Part shown: positions 38,022-46,910 of the stretch, piece by piece | Layout: each line of letters begins with the position of its first letter | Position numbering within the stretch: position 1 is the first letter of the stretch | DNA from: Enterovibrio gelatinilyticus | GTDB taxonomy: Bacteria > Pseudomonadota > Gammaproteobacteria > Enterobacterales > Vibrionaceae | Length of the DNA: 64,000 bases | Assembly: GCF_028683095.1 (NCBI RefSeq) | Contig: NZ_JAJUBC010000004.1 | Span: forward strand, 62,001-126,000 | Direction of reading: 5' to 3' | Made by a program: the position numbers and the translations under genes | The notes under the pieces: model-generated | Told to the model about the DNA's origin: nothing | Seen by the model: only the letters and a program-made list of their open reading frames with translations | Database searches by the model: none

Positions 38022-38333
38022 TTAAACAGGCATGTTCATCAGTTCTTTATAAGCTTCAACGAGCTTATTGCGTGTTTGGACGGTTGCATCAAACGCCACG
38101 CTTGATTTGTTTCGTGCCAGCATCACATCTGCCAAGCTGACGTTTCGGTCACCTTGGTCAAAACGTGTTGCCAATTCACCTGACGATTTTTGCAATCCAT
38201 TAACCGTGTTAATTGCAGTGGACAAGAGTTCACCAAAATCTTGAGAGACTTGCTGACCAGTGGCAGGGCGACCCACATTCTGCGCGTCTAATGCCATTGC
38301 TTGCATTTCGTGCTGCATCGGGTTGATTTTCAT
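38022..38333 (-). CDS. fliE: Flagellar rod/MS-ring junction protein FliE
   Basis: A 103-residue protein. The C-terminal half, VSLADVMLARNKSSVAFDATVQTRNKLVEAYKELMNMPV, is the FliE signature. It is the adaptor between the MS ring and the rod. First gene of fliEFGHIJ, preceded by a sigma-54 element. Confidence 0.96.
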   Translation of the reverse strand: MKINPMQHEMQAMALDAQNVGRPATGQQVSQDFGELLSTAINTVNGLQKSSGELATRFDQGDRNVSLADVMLARNKSSVAFDATVQTRNKLVEAYKELMNMPV

Positions 38334-38406
38334 GGTCCATCCTCACTGTCAAAACTTTGGCAATCTACACCGCATAAAGGCTTGCGGCTCATCTGACTAT
38401 TATTTA

Positions 38407-38422
38407 TGCAATTAATGCGCCA
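38407..38422 (-). promoter_or_regulatory. Sigma-54 promoter of fliE
   Basis: On the minus strand TGGCGCATTAATTGCA matches TGGCAC-N5-TTGCA in 10 of 11 consensus positions, with GG-N10-GC. It lies about 75 bases before the fliE ATG. Confidence 0.75.
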
Positions 38423-38459
38423 GAAAATTATACGCATTAACTGACTAAAAAGCATCGCT

Positions 38460-39875
38460 TTACTGTGGAATGTCGATACCTGCATCACGCATCTTGGCGA
38501 GCTTATAGCGCAAGGTTCGAGGGCTTATTCCTAATCGTTCAGCGACGTCTTTCCGACGCCCTTCGCACACTCGTATCGTGTCGAGAATGATCGCAAATTC
38601 TTGCTCTCTCAGTTCGCCACCAAGGCTTTCATTCGCATCGCTGCTTGTGCTGGCCATAGGTAGTTTGGTTGGGATAGCTTGCGGCTGAATTTGAGGCTCA
38701 GCGATATCGTTACGCGCAACAAGGTTTTGTAGGGTGCCAGCGTCTTGCCAGTCGATACCTTCAAGCAAGATATCATTCGAGAGTATTTTGTCTTGTTGAC
38801 AAAGAATTAGCGCGCGTTGCATGACGTTATCAAGCTCACGCACGTTGCCCGGCCAGCGGTACATTCCGAGTTTTTGAATGGCACAAGGCTCAAGTGTTGG
38901 CGCAGGCTGGCCTAGTTTACTGCAATGGCGCTGAAGCAAGTGCTCTGCCAGAGGAAGAATATCCCCCGTGCGTTCACAAAGTGGTAGCCATGAAATTGGG
39001 AATACATTCAGGCGGTAATACAAATCTTCTCGGAAATTGCCTTCTTCAACATACTGACGAAGATCGCGGTTACTGGTTGCCAGCACACGAACATCTAGCT
39101 TGATGCTCTTACGGCTGCCTAAGCGCTCAACCTCTCGCTCTTGCAGTACGCGCAACAATTTGGCTTGCAGGGACATGTCCATTTCGCTGATCTCATCCAG
39201 CAAAATGGTCCCACCCTGTGCTTGCTCAAACTTCCCAGGGCACGCTTGAACGGCGCCGGTAAACGCACCTTTTTCGTAGCCAAATAACGTTGCCTCGAGC
39301 ATATTCTCCGGAATCGCAGCACAGTTAATCGCCACAAATGGGCCGTTAACGCGCAATGATTGGCGATGAATATGACGCGCCATGACTTCTTTACCCGACC
39401 CACTAGGGCCCAAGATCATGACGTTAGCATCAGTTTTCGCCACCTTTTCAGCCAAAGCAATCAAAGCCTGACTTTTGGGGTCGGCTACGACTGCATCGGT
39501 GTTATCGGCTTTCACAGGCGCATATCGGCTCACCATGTTCAACAACACTTCCGGCGCGAACGGTTTTGCCATGTAATCAATAGCGCCTTCTTTCATGGCG
39601 GCAACCGCATCTTGAATGTTCGCGTAGGCAGTCATCAACAGAACTGGCAGCTTAGGATGGTTAAGTTTGATGTTTCTTAATAGTCCTAAGCCATCCATGC
39701 CTGCCATTTGGACATCTGACACAACAATATCAACGCTTTCTTGCTTTAACAGCAGCAGCGCTTGCTCCGCACTATCAGCTTCTACCCATTGGTAACCCGC
39801 CAACGCCAGTGTATCGACCAAGGCTTCACGCAATCCTTCATCATCTTCAACGATAAGTACTTTGCTCTGATTCAT
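38460..39875 (-). CDS. flrC: Sigma-54-dependent flagellar response regulator FlrC
   Basis: A 471-residue NtrC-type activator. Receiver domain with Asp54 (VSDVQMAGMDG), AAA+ domain with Walker A GPSGSGKE (156-163) and the sigma-54 contact loop GAFTGA (203-208), and a C-terminal Fis-type HTH (DVAERLGISPRTLRYKLAKM). FlrB phosphorylates it, and it then switches on class III basal body, hook and flaA genes. It overlaps flrB by 4 bases. Confidence 0.95.
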   Translation of the reverse strand: MNQSKVLIVEDDEGLREALVDTLALAGYQWVEADSAEQALLLLKQESVDIVVSDVQMAGMDGLGLLRNIKLNHPKLPVLLMTAYANIQDAVAAMKEGAIDYMAKPFAPEVLLNMVSRYAPVKADNTDAVVADPKSQALIALAEKVAKTDANVMILGPSGSGKEVMARHIHRQSLRVNGPFVAINCAAIPENMLEATLFGYEKGAFTGAVQACPGKFEQAQGGTILLDEISEMDMSLQAKLLRVLQEREVERLGSRKSIKLDVRVLATSNRDLRQYVEEGNFREDLYYRLNVFPISWLPLCERTGDILPLAEHLLQRHCSKLGQPAPTLEPCAIQKLGMYRWPGNVRELDNVMQRALILCQQDKILSNDILLEGIDWQDAGTLQNLVARNDIAEPQIQPQAIPTKLPMASTSSDANESLGGELREQEFAIILDTIRVCEGRRKDVAERLGISPRTLRYKLAKMRDAGIDIPQ

Positions 39876-40921
39876 TGTGCTTCTCCTGATACCTTTTGCT
39901 GCTCGATATCGCTAAGTTCTGCCAATGGCAGACAGAGTGTAAAGCAGGCACCCTGCCCCGGTTGTGATTGCAATGTCAGCCTGCCTTTATGTGCATGGCA
40001 GACCATTTGAACAACGGCCAGCCCAAGACCAGTGCCTTGCTGTCGCGTTGTGAAAAAAGGTTCAAGTATTTTGCTTTGTAATTCTTCAGAAATCCCTGGG
40101 CCGTTATCGGCGACCGACAAAAATATCTGCCCACCAATCTCGCGCACATCAACCACAACTTTGCAGCCTTTACCCGCGACTTGAATAGCATTCACGACCA
40201 AGTTCGATAAGGCACTGGCGAGCGCATTCACATTGCCAAGTAATTGGTGAGATTCATCATCGCAATTGATTTCAAAATCGACATTTTGGTTACTCACCAG
40301 AGCTTCGACCATAGGCTCAAACTCATTAAGTAGATGCTCCAAAGTGAAGTGACTCACCACTTTATTGTCTCCACCCTTGGCGAATAACAGCATGTCATTC
40401 ACTTGCTTTTCCAAATCATGCAGCCTATCGACAAGCTTCAATTGGAATCGCTTGCGAGTTGGCTCATTAAGGTTTGCTGCCCCCAAGTTGGCGGCATAGA
40501 GCAACGCACTGGAAAGCGGGGTTCTCACTTGATGTGCCAGCGAAGCCACCATTTTCCCAAGTGATGACAAACGCTGAAGGTCACTGAATCGAGATTGAAG
40601 TAAGCGAGTCTCTGTCATGTCGGTGATCAAGATCAATTGGCCTGACGCCGACGCTGAAATCGCGAGTTTGACGCGGCGTCCATCACGGAGTGACACCTCG
40701 TGACCATCATCTTCTCGGGGTGAGAACGCTCGATTGATCACATCAACCCATCGCTCTTCTTCTAGTGGCGCGCCGAGTAAACGATGAGCTTCGGGATTGG
40801 CTTCAGCAACGCGGCCGAAAGGATCAAGCAAGATGACACCCGCAGGCATCACATCTAGCACTTGTTTGTATCGAAGAACCTGTTGGTCGACGGTTCCGAG
40901 TGGCGAATTTTTGGCTTCCAT
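39872..40921 (-). CDS. flrB: Flagellar sensor histidine kinase FlrB
   Basis: A 349-residue soluble kinase with no membrane helix. A PAS domain (about 12-100; GVILLDPFGRVAEANPEAHRLLG) is followed by the HisKA box with phosphorylated His130 (SLAHQVRTPLSSALLY) and the HATPase domain with N box NLVVNAIQVAG, G1 DNGPGI and G2 GTGLGLAVV. It phosphorylates FlrC. Its signal is thought to be an internal assembly cue, as it has no external sensor. First gene of flrBC. Confidence 0.95.
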   Translation of the reverse strand: MEAKNSPLGTVDQQVLRYKQVLDVMPAGVILLDPFGRVAEANPEAHRLLGAPLEEERWVDVINRAFSPREDDGHEVSLRDGRRVKLAISASASGQLILITDMTETRLLQSRFSDLQRLSSLGKMVASLAHQVRTPLSSALLYAANLGAANLNEPTRKRFQLKLVDRLHDLEKQVNDMLLFAKGGDNKVVSHFTLEHLLNEFEPMVEALVSNQNVDFEINCDDESHQLLGNVNALASALSNLVVNAIQVAGKGCKVVVDVREIGGQIFLSVADNGPGISEELQSKILEPFFTTRQQGTGLGLAVVQMVCHAHKGRLTLQSQPGQGACFTLCLPLAELSDIEQQKVSGEAQ

Positions 40922-40966
40922 GATCCTATACTTTCAGCTCTGTATTTCTGACGCTGAACAGCACTA

Positions 40967-40982
40967 AGCAGAAAATGTGCCA
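40967..40982 (-). promoter_or_regulatory. Sigma-54 promoter of flrBC
   Basis: On the minus strand TGGCACATTTTCTGCT has a perfect -24 TGGCAC and GG-N10-GC. It lies about 46 bases before the flrB ATG, after the flrA terminator. FlrA-dependent flrBC transcription is the known scheme in V. cholerae. Confidence 0.75.
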
Positions 40983-41024
40983 ATTAATAGGCATATATAA
41001 TCAATGAGTTAGTGATTTTAGCAA

Positions 41025-41056
41025 TAAAAAAGCGAAGTCATTTTTTTGACTTCGCT
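41025..41056 (-). terminator. Terminator of flrA
   Basis: A 10-bp perfect stem (agcgaagtca / tgacttcgct) with a 6-T loop is followed on the minus strand by Ts (complement of ataaaaa). It lies 32 bases after the flrA stop and separates flrA from flrBC. Confidence 0.85.
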
Positions 41057-41087
41057 TATTATTTAGACACCCAGAATGACGATGGCG

Positions 41088-42563
41088 TTACGCAATGTCT
41101 TCTTTGGTGAGGTTATACTTGCGCATTTTTTCGACCAATGTGGTGCGGCGCATACCAAGCATATCCGCAGCACGGGCAACAATACCCATTTGTGCTTCCA
41201 GCGCTTGTCGAATCATATCCACTTCGAGATCAGCAAGTAACGCTTTTAGGTCAACGCCTTCTGGAGGCAACCCTGTTGATGGCGCTGGTGAAAAGCCTGG
41301 CATTTCTTCTTCAAAATCATCCATTGCAAAGACCGCATGCAGGGCTTCTCGCTCCATCGCTTCGCAATCTTCAACATGAACAAACTGCTCTGGTTGAAAC
41401 TCTGGAATATCGCTGTAACGATATTTCTTCGGCAAGCGGTTTACATCAACCATTTGGCCCGGATACAGAATAACCATACGCTCAATAAGATTCGCCAATT
41501 CACGAACATTGCCTGGCCAATCATGTTCAACCAGTGAAGCAATGGCTCGTGGCGTTAGATGAACCTGATTACCACCTTCCGATTCGAGACGTGTCATCAA
41601 CTCTTGGATCAGCAATGGAATATCTTCCATTCGTTCTCTAAGTGCTGGCATTTCAATCGGGAAAACATTGAGTCGATAGAAAAGATCTTCGCGGAACGAT
41701 CCTTCTTCGATCATGGTATCGAGATTACGGTGTGTTGCGGCGACAACGCGAACGTTGGACTGAATGGTTTTATTCCCACCCACGCGCTCAAAACAGCGTT
41801 CTTGTAGCACACGAAGCAATTTCACCTGCATTGGTTGAGGCATGTCACCGATTTCATCGAGAAACAGCGTGCCACCTTCAGCAAGTTCAAAGCGCCCTTT
41901 ACGCGCAGAGATAGCCCCTGTAAAGGCGCCTTTCTCATGCCCAAACAACTCACTTTCTAGTAACTCGGGCGGAATCGCACCACAGTTAACTGGCACAAAT
42001 GGCCCTTTGCCACGCAAAGAATGATAGTGAATGTTTCGTGCAACGACTTCTTTACCCGTGCCAGACTCACCAAGAATCAACACACTGGCATCCGTTCCGG
42101 CTACTTGCTCAATCAAATGGCGCACATCACTGATGGCCGAACTTCGACCTACCATGCTGCGAAACAAAGTGTTCTTGCGACTAAGCTGCGGAATATTAAA
42201 CGCTTGTTTTCCGGAGAATTCCTGACAATGTCTTAAAGCATCAGACAATTGCGGATAGTTCAACGGCAGCTCCAGCTCGCCAACAAAGTTAGGCAAGCCG
42301 GACAATTCGGTTTTATGTTTAGCGAGCGCGATAACCGGTATGTGGTTATTTATTGCCAGGTTATCAAGCACCTGGGATAAGCGCTGAGGTGAGTTAACAT
42401 TACCCAGAAAACACGCTCCCTCAGCCTGCTTCCAGTGCGAATCATTTAGCTCAGTGGTTGAACATAGCAGGTATTGCTCACCAATAAACTCCAAGATAAC
42501 GCCTACATCGTGACGAAACTTTTCATCATCTTCGATTACAAGAATCTTCGTTAAACCTTGCAT
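41088..42563 (-). CDS. flrA: Flagellar master regulator FlrA (FleQ-type sigma-54 activator)
   Basis: A 491-residue protein. A degenerate receiver (FleQ domain, 1-115) has DD at 12-13 but no Asp at the phosphorylation site (CFLGNVNS), so it is not expected to be phosphorylated. The AAA+ domain has Walker A GESGTGKE (165-172) and the GAFTGA loop, and the HTH is [19 protein letters not shown] 42563 gives the usual length and begins [13 protein letters not shown]. An in-frame frame to 42701 would add 46 unlike residues and pass the probable promoter. In V. cholerae FlrA starts the cascade and responds to c-di-GMP and FlhG. Confidence 0.95.
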   Translation of the reverse strand: MQGLTKILVIEDDEKFRHDVGVILEFIGEQYLLCSTTELNDSHWKQAEGACFLGNVNSPQRLSQVLDNLAINNHIPVIALAKHKTELSGLPNFVGELELPLNYPQLSDALRHCQEFSGKQAFNIPQLSRKNTLFRSMVGRSSAISDVRHLIEQVAGTDASVLILGESGTGKEVVARNIHYHSLRGKGPFVPVNCGAIPPELLESELFGHEKGAFTGAISARKGRFELAEGGTLFLDEIGDMPQPMQVKLLRVLQERCFERVGGNKTIQSNVRVVAATHRNLDTMIEEGSFREDLFYRLNVFPIEMPALRERMEDIPLLIQELMTRLESEGGNQVHLTPRAIASLVEHDWPGNVRELANLIERMVILYPGQMVDVNRLPKKYRYSDIPEFQPEQFVHVEDCEAMEREALHAVFAMDDFEEEMPGFSPAPSTGLPPEGVDLKALLADLEVDMIRQALEAQMGIVARAADMLGMRRTTLVEKMRKYNLTKEDIA

Positions 42564-42638
42564 GTGTGAGATATATCTGCCCCAAAAACCATCTTTGTCA
42601 TCGACAGGCACGAGCGCCTGCGACGGAATAATCCAGCT

Positions 42639-42666
42639 ATTGTAGTTATTGCTTGGTATAAGGCAA
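42639..42666 (-). promoter_or_regulatory. Candidate sigma-70 promoter of flrA
   Basis: On the minus strand TTGCCT, 16 bases, then TACAAT (42639-42644). It matches TTGACA/TATAAT at 4 and 5 of 6 positions. The start point would be about 70 bases before ATG 42563 and agrees with that start choice. Confidence 0.45.
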
Positions 42667-42734
42667 CAAGAGACACCATAAAGCTGTGACTCTTGTGCCA
42701 AGACAGATTCTATTGTAGTGAAAATGAAGCGTTT

Positions 42735-43139
42735 TTATGCGTCTGCTTGGGTGATATTGTGATATTCAGCGGGTATTTGATCCCAAGCTGACTTAATTTC
42801 GCGCAAAATATCGATCACATCATCGATCGGGGCATCGAGATTATCTCTGTTTGCTTCAGAGATCTGACGGATCATGAAGTCGTAAAGAGCATCTAGATTT
42901 GTGGCAATCTCACCGCCATCATCCATAGAAAGACACGTTCTTAAGCTGATGATGATATCCAGTGCTTTACCTAAGCGCTCTCCCTTCATGGGAATATCGC
43001 CCTGCAGCATCGCGGCTTTACCTTGGATCAGGCGCTCAATTGCTCCCGCCATTAGCATCTGAATCACCTTATGGGGTGAAGCAGCACTCAGTTGGCTGTC
43101 TACAGATACCTTTTTATAGGCCTGAAGTGACCCTCTCAT
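42735..43139 (-). CDS. fliS: Flagellin export chaperone FliS
   Basis: A 134-residue helical protein opening MRGSLQAYKKVSVDSQLSAASPHKVIQMLMAGAIERL, the FliS signature. It binds the flagellin C-terminus in the cytoplasm and stops early polymerisation. ATG 43139 has GGTGAGG in front; the upstream in-frame GTG belongs to that ribosome-binding site. Known as FlaJ in V. parahaemolyticus. Confidence 0.95.
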   Translation of the reverse strand: MRGSLQAYKKVSVDSQLSAASPHKVIQMLMAGAIERLIQGKAAMLQGDIPMKGERLGKALDIIISLRTCLSMDDGGEIATNLDALYDFMIRQISEANRDNLDAPIDDVIDILREIKSAWDQIPAEYHNITQADA

Positions 43140-43151
43140 AACAATCCTCAC

Positions 43152-43445
43152 CTACTCGAATTTTTTATAAAGTTGTACTGACTTACGCCCTTTCAGAAAA
43201 GAGCTGGCATTGGCTGCAGCACTGTCACGATGTCTTTTTATCAGACTATATATATGCTCAGTTCGCGCTATCGCTAACGACCAAGCTTCTTTTTCCGGTG
43301 CTTCCGGCAACATCGTGATTTCTGCCAGACATTGCTTACGATCATTCAATAACTGGGCCATTTCTTCCTGGTCAACGTGACCTTGAGAAAGCACAGTGAG
43401 TAGTTGATCGTCTATTGCTTCTAATCGCACCACAGGAGCACTCAT
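43152..43445 (-). CDS. FliT-like flagellar protein (FlaI of Vibrio)
   Basis: A 97-residue helical, charged protein between fliD and fliS. Gene order and size agree with FliT/FlaI, the FliD chaperone, but sequence similarity to enteric FliT is weak by eye. ATG 43445 has AAGGA 8 bases upstream; an upstream TTG is not needed. FliT family proteins hold the cap protein FliD in the cytoplasm. I infer that role from position. Confidence 0.75.
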   Translation of the reverse strand: MSAPVVRLEAIDDQLLTVLSQGHVDQEEMAQLLNDRKQCLAEITMLPEAPEKEAWSLAIARTEHIYSLIKRHRDSAAANASSFLKGRKSVQLYKKFE

Positions 43446-43456
43446 GATCAATATCC

Positions 43457-44824
43457 TTACGAAGGCATGATATTCATCATGGCAGATAACTGCGATTGCA
43501 TCTCTCCCATGGCGTTATCCATCGCTGAAAACTGTTTCAACGTACGGTTTTGAAGATCTTCCATTCGGCGATCCAGCGTTTCTTGCTCATCGCGCAAGCG
43601 GACTCTCTGGTCACCAAGGCTGCTTTCGCGATTTCGAATCGTACCCGCTACCCCCGTAAAAGACTGAACAGCCTCTTCGACTTTGCGAGCAAATCCATTA
43701 TTGCCACCAAAAAAACCGTCTAACGCAGAAAAGTTTTGCGCCAGTTGTTTATCTAGCATCGCATTATTAATTTCCAGCCGCCCGTCCATTGTCGTAGAAA
43801 GCCCTAATTCACTTAGCGTTTTCAATGAATCAGGCGCACCTTCAATCGGCGTTGAGAACAAAGAACGCATTTGATTCACTGCTGAGCGAATCACACTGTC
43901 ACCCACTAAGGGGCCACCTTGTTGAGTTTCAGGATCGTATTTAGATAGCGCTTTTGTGACTTGATAGAAGGCGTTGTAAGCATCGACAAATTGTTCCAGT
44001 GATGCCTTAACGGTAGCACGATCTTCATCAACGTTTACAGTGACAGGCCCATCTTCTGCGGTAGTCACCTTCGACACTTCAATATCAACACCACGAATGG
44101 CATCAGAAAACGTATTGGTCTCACTCGAAACTAACGCCAAACCGTCAATCAAAATGCGAGCATCTTTCGCAGCCTGCATTTCATTCATTGCATTATTCTG
44201 GCTGGCTGGATTAAACGCCAATGCCTGCAATGGACTCGTGATCGGCGCGTTCACTGTCACCGCGAGTTGATTGTCTGCTCCGGTTTTATCCCCCCCTAGG
44301 ATCATACGTGCGCCGCTGTCATCATTGATCACTGAGGCTTTGATACCAGGATTGGAAGGGTGTTTATTAATCGTACGGACAATGTCCAACAATGTGCTTT
44401 CTTCTGGCTTTATCTCTATGGTCGCAGAGCGTCCACCAAGGTTAAGCGTAAGCTTACCCGCGCCGAAATCTGCTTTGGCATCTAATCCGTCAGATACCAA
44501 TTTGTGCGATTGGGCGAGTTGTTGAACATCGATTGAATATACGCCGGTAACGGCTTGATGGTCAGCGGAAGCGGAGACGGTTTCTGGATTATCTGAAACC
44601 GTGCTCCGCGACGCAAAGGTATTGTTACGGCGAAAGTCATACATCAGATCTTTCATCGTATCGAGGGAAGTTTTGAGCCTACCGTAAGCACTGATGTTAG
44701 TTTCAACATCGTTCATGTTCTTAACAATACGCTCTTGCTTGGGCGCGCGCTCTGCCTCAACAATTTTGCTGACCATGGAACCAATGTCCATTCCACTGCC
44801 AAGGCCTGTTGCGCTTAAACCCAT
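43457..44824 (-). CDS. fliD: Flagellar filament cap protein FliD (HAP2)
   Basis: A 455-residue protein. The N-terminus GLSATGLGSGMDIGSMVSKIVEAERAPKQ is the FliD_N signature. The C-terminal FliD_C domain (about 225-440) ends in a coiled coil, LDRRMEDLQNRTLKQFSAMDNAMGEMQSQLSAM. FliD caps the filament tip and folds flagellin subunits into place. Known as FlaH in V. parahaemolyticus. Confidence 0.96.
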   Translation of the reverse strand: MGLSATGLGSGMDIGSMVSKIVEAERAPKQERIVKNMNDVETNISAYGRLKTSLDTMKDLMYDFRRNNTFASRSTVSDNPETVSASADHQAVTGVYSIDVQQLAQSHKLVSDGLDAKADFGAGKLTLNLGGRSATIEIKPEESTLLDIVRTINKHPSNPGIKASVINDDSGARMILGGDKTGADNQLAVTVNAPITSPLQALAFNPASQNNAMNEMQAAKDARILIDGLALVSSETNTFSDAIRGVDIEVSKVTTAEDGPVTVNVDEDRATVKASLEQFVDAYNAFYQVTKALSKYDPETQQGGPLVGDSVIRSAVNQMRSLFSTPIEGAPDSLKTLSELGLSTTMDGRLEINNAMLDKQLAQNFSALDGFFGGNNGFARKVEEAVQSFTGVAGTIRNRESSLGDQRVRLRDEQETLDRRMEDLQNRTLKQFSAMDNAMGEMQSQLSAMMNIMPS

Positions 44825-44840
44825 GACTTACCCACCTCGT

Positions 44841-45263
44841 TTATACCTTTTCTGCAACAAGCCCCCTCGAATGAAGGGAAAGTTGCTGTGCTAGCTCTAA
44901 CATTTCTTTTTCAGGGATCTGTCTTATGATATCGCCACTACTCATTTCATAAACAGTGATAATACTTTTTCCAGAATCCTCATCTAATCGAAATGATAAG
45001 CCTTTGTTAAAGGTAGACACAAACTCATCTAGTCGCTCTACCAGCATTTCAAGCTGTTCCTGCTGTACCTTCTGTGTGCTTTCAAATCTGTCGATTTGTT
45101 CTACACGACGTTTGGCGAGTTTCTCAGCACTCTCAGCCATTTGTTGCTGGTTCGTGATTTCGGGTTTAGTCCCCCCCACAGATTCTTTACTGCTAGCAAC
45201 TTTTGTGCCGGACTGTGGAGTCACTTGAGACAGGGATGACGTCGAAACGGATGATATGTCCAT
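44841..45263 (-). CDS. flaG: FlaG family protein
   Basis: A 140-residue protein. The C-terminal half (about 78-130; LVERLDEFVSTFNKGLSFRLDEDSGKSIITVYEMSSGDIIRQIPEKEML) is the FlaG domain. The N-terminal half is Ser/Thr/Lys-rich. FlaG affects filament length in other species; its exact role in Vibrio is unclear. Lies between flagellin and fliD. Confidence 0.94.
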   Translation of the reverse strand: MDISSVSTSSLSQVTPQSGTKVASSKESVGGTKPEITNQQQMAESAEKLAKRRVEQIDRFESTQKVQQEQLEMLVERLDEFVSTFNKGLSFRLDEDSGKSIITVYEMSSGDIIRQIPEKEMLELAQQLSLHSRGLVAEKV

Positions 45264-45287
45264 CTTTCTTCACCTCCTGTTAGCCAT

Positions 45288-45313
45288 TGACGGTGAGAAG
45301 CTACTCACCGTCA
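45288..45313. other. Hairpin between the second flagellin gene and flaG
   Basis: A perfect 10-bp stem (tgacggtgag / ctcaccgtca) with a 6-base loop, without a T-run on either strand. It lies 16 bases after the flagellin stop on the minus strand. It may protect the flagellin mRNA 3' end or partly stop readthrough into flaG. Confidence 0.6.
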
Positions 45314-45328
45314 TCTGCTACATCTCTA

Positions 45329-46468
45329 CTATCCTAACAGGCTCAATGCAGCTGAAGGAGCCTGCTTCGCTTGTGCAAGTATAGACGTACCAGACTGCTG
45401 CAGGATTTGAGATTTCGTAAACTGCGTCGTCTCTTTGGCGAAGTCAACGTCACGGATACGGCTGTTAGACGCGCTCACGTTCTCGTTAACATTATCCAAG
45501 TTAGCAATGGTGTGGCTCAAACGGTTTTGCTTCGCACCCAGTTCCGCACGGTGTGAGTCGATATACTGCATCGCGTTATCAACTAGACCAACTGCTTTTT
45601 GTGCGCCGCCCACGGTGCTCACATCAACATCTTTAACGGTTTCAGACACTTTAGTCGCTGAGTTCATACCCAGAGACGCGCCTAATGCACCGGTAAAGGT
45701 AATGTCAGAACCTGATGCAGCAACGACTTGCAGCTCACCATTTTCAGACACAGATGCAGAGATTTTGCTGTCTGCTTGACCGTTGATGTAAGTTGCGATT
45801 TCTTCAACATCGTCGCCATCTTTCGCAGAGATGTTGATCGTTGACGTTGTGCCATCCGCGTTAGTAATGGCCATGTTCAGCGTTGTTCCTGCAGTTGCAG
45901 TCCACGCCGCCATGTCAGTACTCGCTGCGACAGTTGCTTTGAAGGTGCTACCACCCATCATCGCTTCATCAGCACGGGTGTTTTTGAACTCCATCATGAC
46001 AGCTTCACCAGCGTCAGCACCCACTTGGAATGCTTTGGTGCCGAAAGTGCCGTTCAACAGTTTCGCACCACCAAAAGAGGTTGTTTCTGCGATACGGTTA
46101 ATTTCGTCTTGGAGTGCAACAACTTCTTCTTGAATCGCTTTACGCTCTTCAGAACCGTTAGCACCGTTAGCTGATTGCAGGGATAGGTCACGCATACGCT
46201 GCAGGATGTTGGTGGTTTCTTCCATCGCACCTTCAGCGGTTTGTGACATTGAGATACCGTCGTTGGCGTTGCGAACTGCAACATCAAGACCGCGGCTCTG
46301 TGAAATCAAGCGGTTAGAAATTTGAAGACCTGCTGCATCATCTTTCGCACTGTTAATGCGGAAACCTGAAGACAGACGTTCCATTGAAGCATTCAACGAG
46401 TCAGTTGAACTGTTCAAGTAGCGCTGAGCGGTCATTGCGGGCACGTTAGTGTTTACTGTAATAGCCAT
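45329..46468 (-). CDS. Flagellin (FlaB/FlaC-type subunit)
   Basis: A 379-residue flagellin. The N-terminal D0/D1 region has [53 protein letters not shown], and the C-terminal D1/D0 region ends in [22 protein letters not shown] ... [18 protein letters not shown]. The middle (about 170-280) is the variable surface domain. It resembles non-FlaA flagellins of Vibrio ([20 protein letters not shown]). AAGGAG precedes the ATG. A FliA-type element lies about 80 bases upstream. Confidence 0.96.
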   Translation of the reverse strand: MAITVNTNVPAMTAQRYLNSSTDSLNASMERLSSGFRINSAKDDAAGLQISNRLISQSRGLDVAVRNANDGISMSQTAEGAMEETTNILQRMRDLSLQSANGANGSEERKAIQEEVVALQDEINRIAETTSFGGAKLLNGTFGTKAFQVGADAGEAVMMEFKNTRADEAMMGGSTFKATVAASTDMAAWTATAGTTLNMAITNADGTTSTINISAKDGDDVEEIATYINGQADSKISASVSENGELQVVAASGSDITFTGALGASLGMNSATKVSETVKDVDVSTVGGAQKAVGLVDNAMQYIDSHRAELGAKQNRLSHTIANLDNVNENVSASNSRIRDVDFAKETTQFTKSQILQQSGTSILAQAKQAPSAALSLLG

Positions 46469-46547
46469 AACTATTCTCCTTCGGTACTAAGTCCGGCTTC
46501 CGCCCAGCTATGTAGGGAAAACCAGTTCTAAATCTCTCACACCCTAT

Positions 46548-46574
46548 GTAACGGCACATTAAGAAAAACCTTTA
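46548..46574 (-). promoter_or_regulatory. FliA (sigma-28) promoter of the second flagellin gene
   Basis: On the minus strand TAAA (46574-46571), 15 bases, then GCCGTTAC (46555-46548). It matches TAAA-N15-GCCGATAA at 10 of 12 positions with the conserved GCCG. The leader to the ATG is about 75 bases. Confidence 0.6.
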
Positions 46575-46847
46575 CACCTTTTTTCCTAATATTTTTACAC
46601 CCTGATCATGCTTGGGTTTACCCGTTAAATCATAGTGCTATGAGTGTTTTCGCCCTCGAAGAGAAAAACTTTAGGAATGAATTTGAAAATTTATCTATGA
46701 CTAAATGAGTATATTGTCAGAACCCTTATGGAGACTGCGCTGCAAGAGCAATTCACACAAGGTTGATAAAGAAGACGTAAAGACAATAACGTGACGGAGA
46801 GTGGATAGATGAAGAAAGAAAAGCAGGATACTGGCGCTGAAAAGACA

Positions 46848-46877
46848 TGAAAAAAGCGGCAATTGATTGCCGCTTTT
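46848..46877 (-). terminator. Terminator of flaA
   Basis: An 11-bp stem (aaaagcggcaa / ttgccgctttt) with loop ttga, then Ts on the minus strand. It lies 34 bases after the flaA stop. Confidence 0.85.
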
Positions 46878-46910
46878 GCAGTTCTATGTGTTCACGTAAT
46901 TTTAAAGTGA

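Larger units (their letters stand above)
46469..46910 (-). other. Intergenic region between the two flagellin genes
   Basis: A 442-base AT-rich gap. It contains the FliA-type promoter of the second flagellin (46548-46574), its leader, and the terminator of flaA (46848-46877). The stretch 46620-46840 has no ORF, hairpin or promoter that I can support, and may be the remnant of lost flagellin genes. Confidence 0.6.

Noticed and set aside
42564-42701. Extended FlrA N-terminus reaching 42701
   Set aside because: The additional 46 residues are unlike the family, and the likely promoter lies inside this stretch.
42690-42712. TTGGCACAAGAGTCACA on the minus strand upstream of flrA, like a sigma-54 -24 element
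   Set aside because: The -12 part has no GC at the required spacing (TCACA), flrA is normally sigma-70-dependent, and a better sigma-70 pair lies at 42639-42666.
46620-46840. Possible small gene or remnant flagellin between the two flagellin genes
   Set aside because: No open frame with a ribosome-binding site and no flagellin-like residues in any frame.
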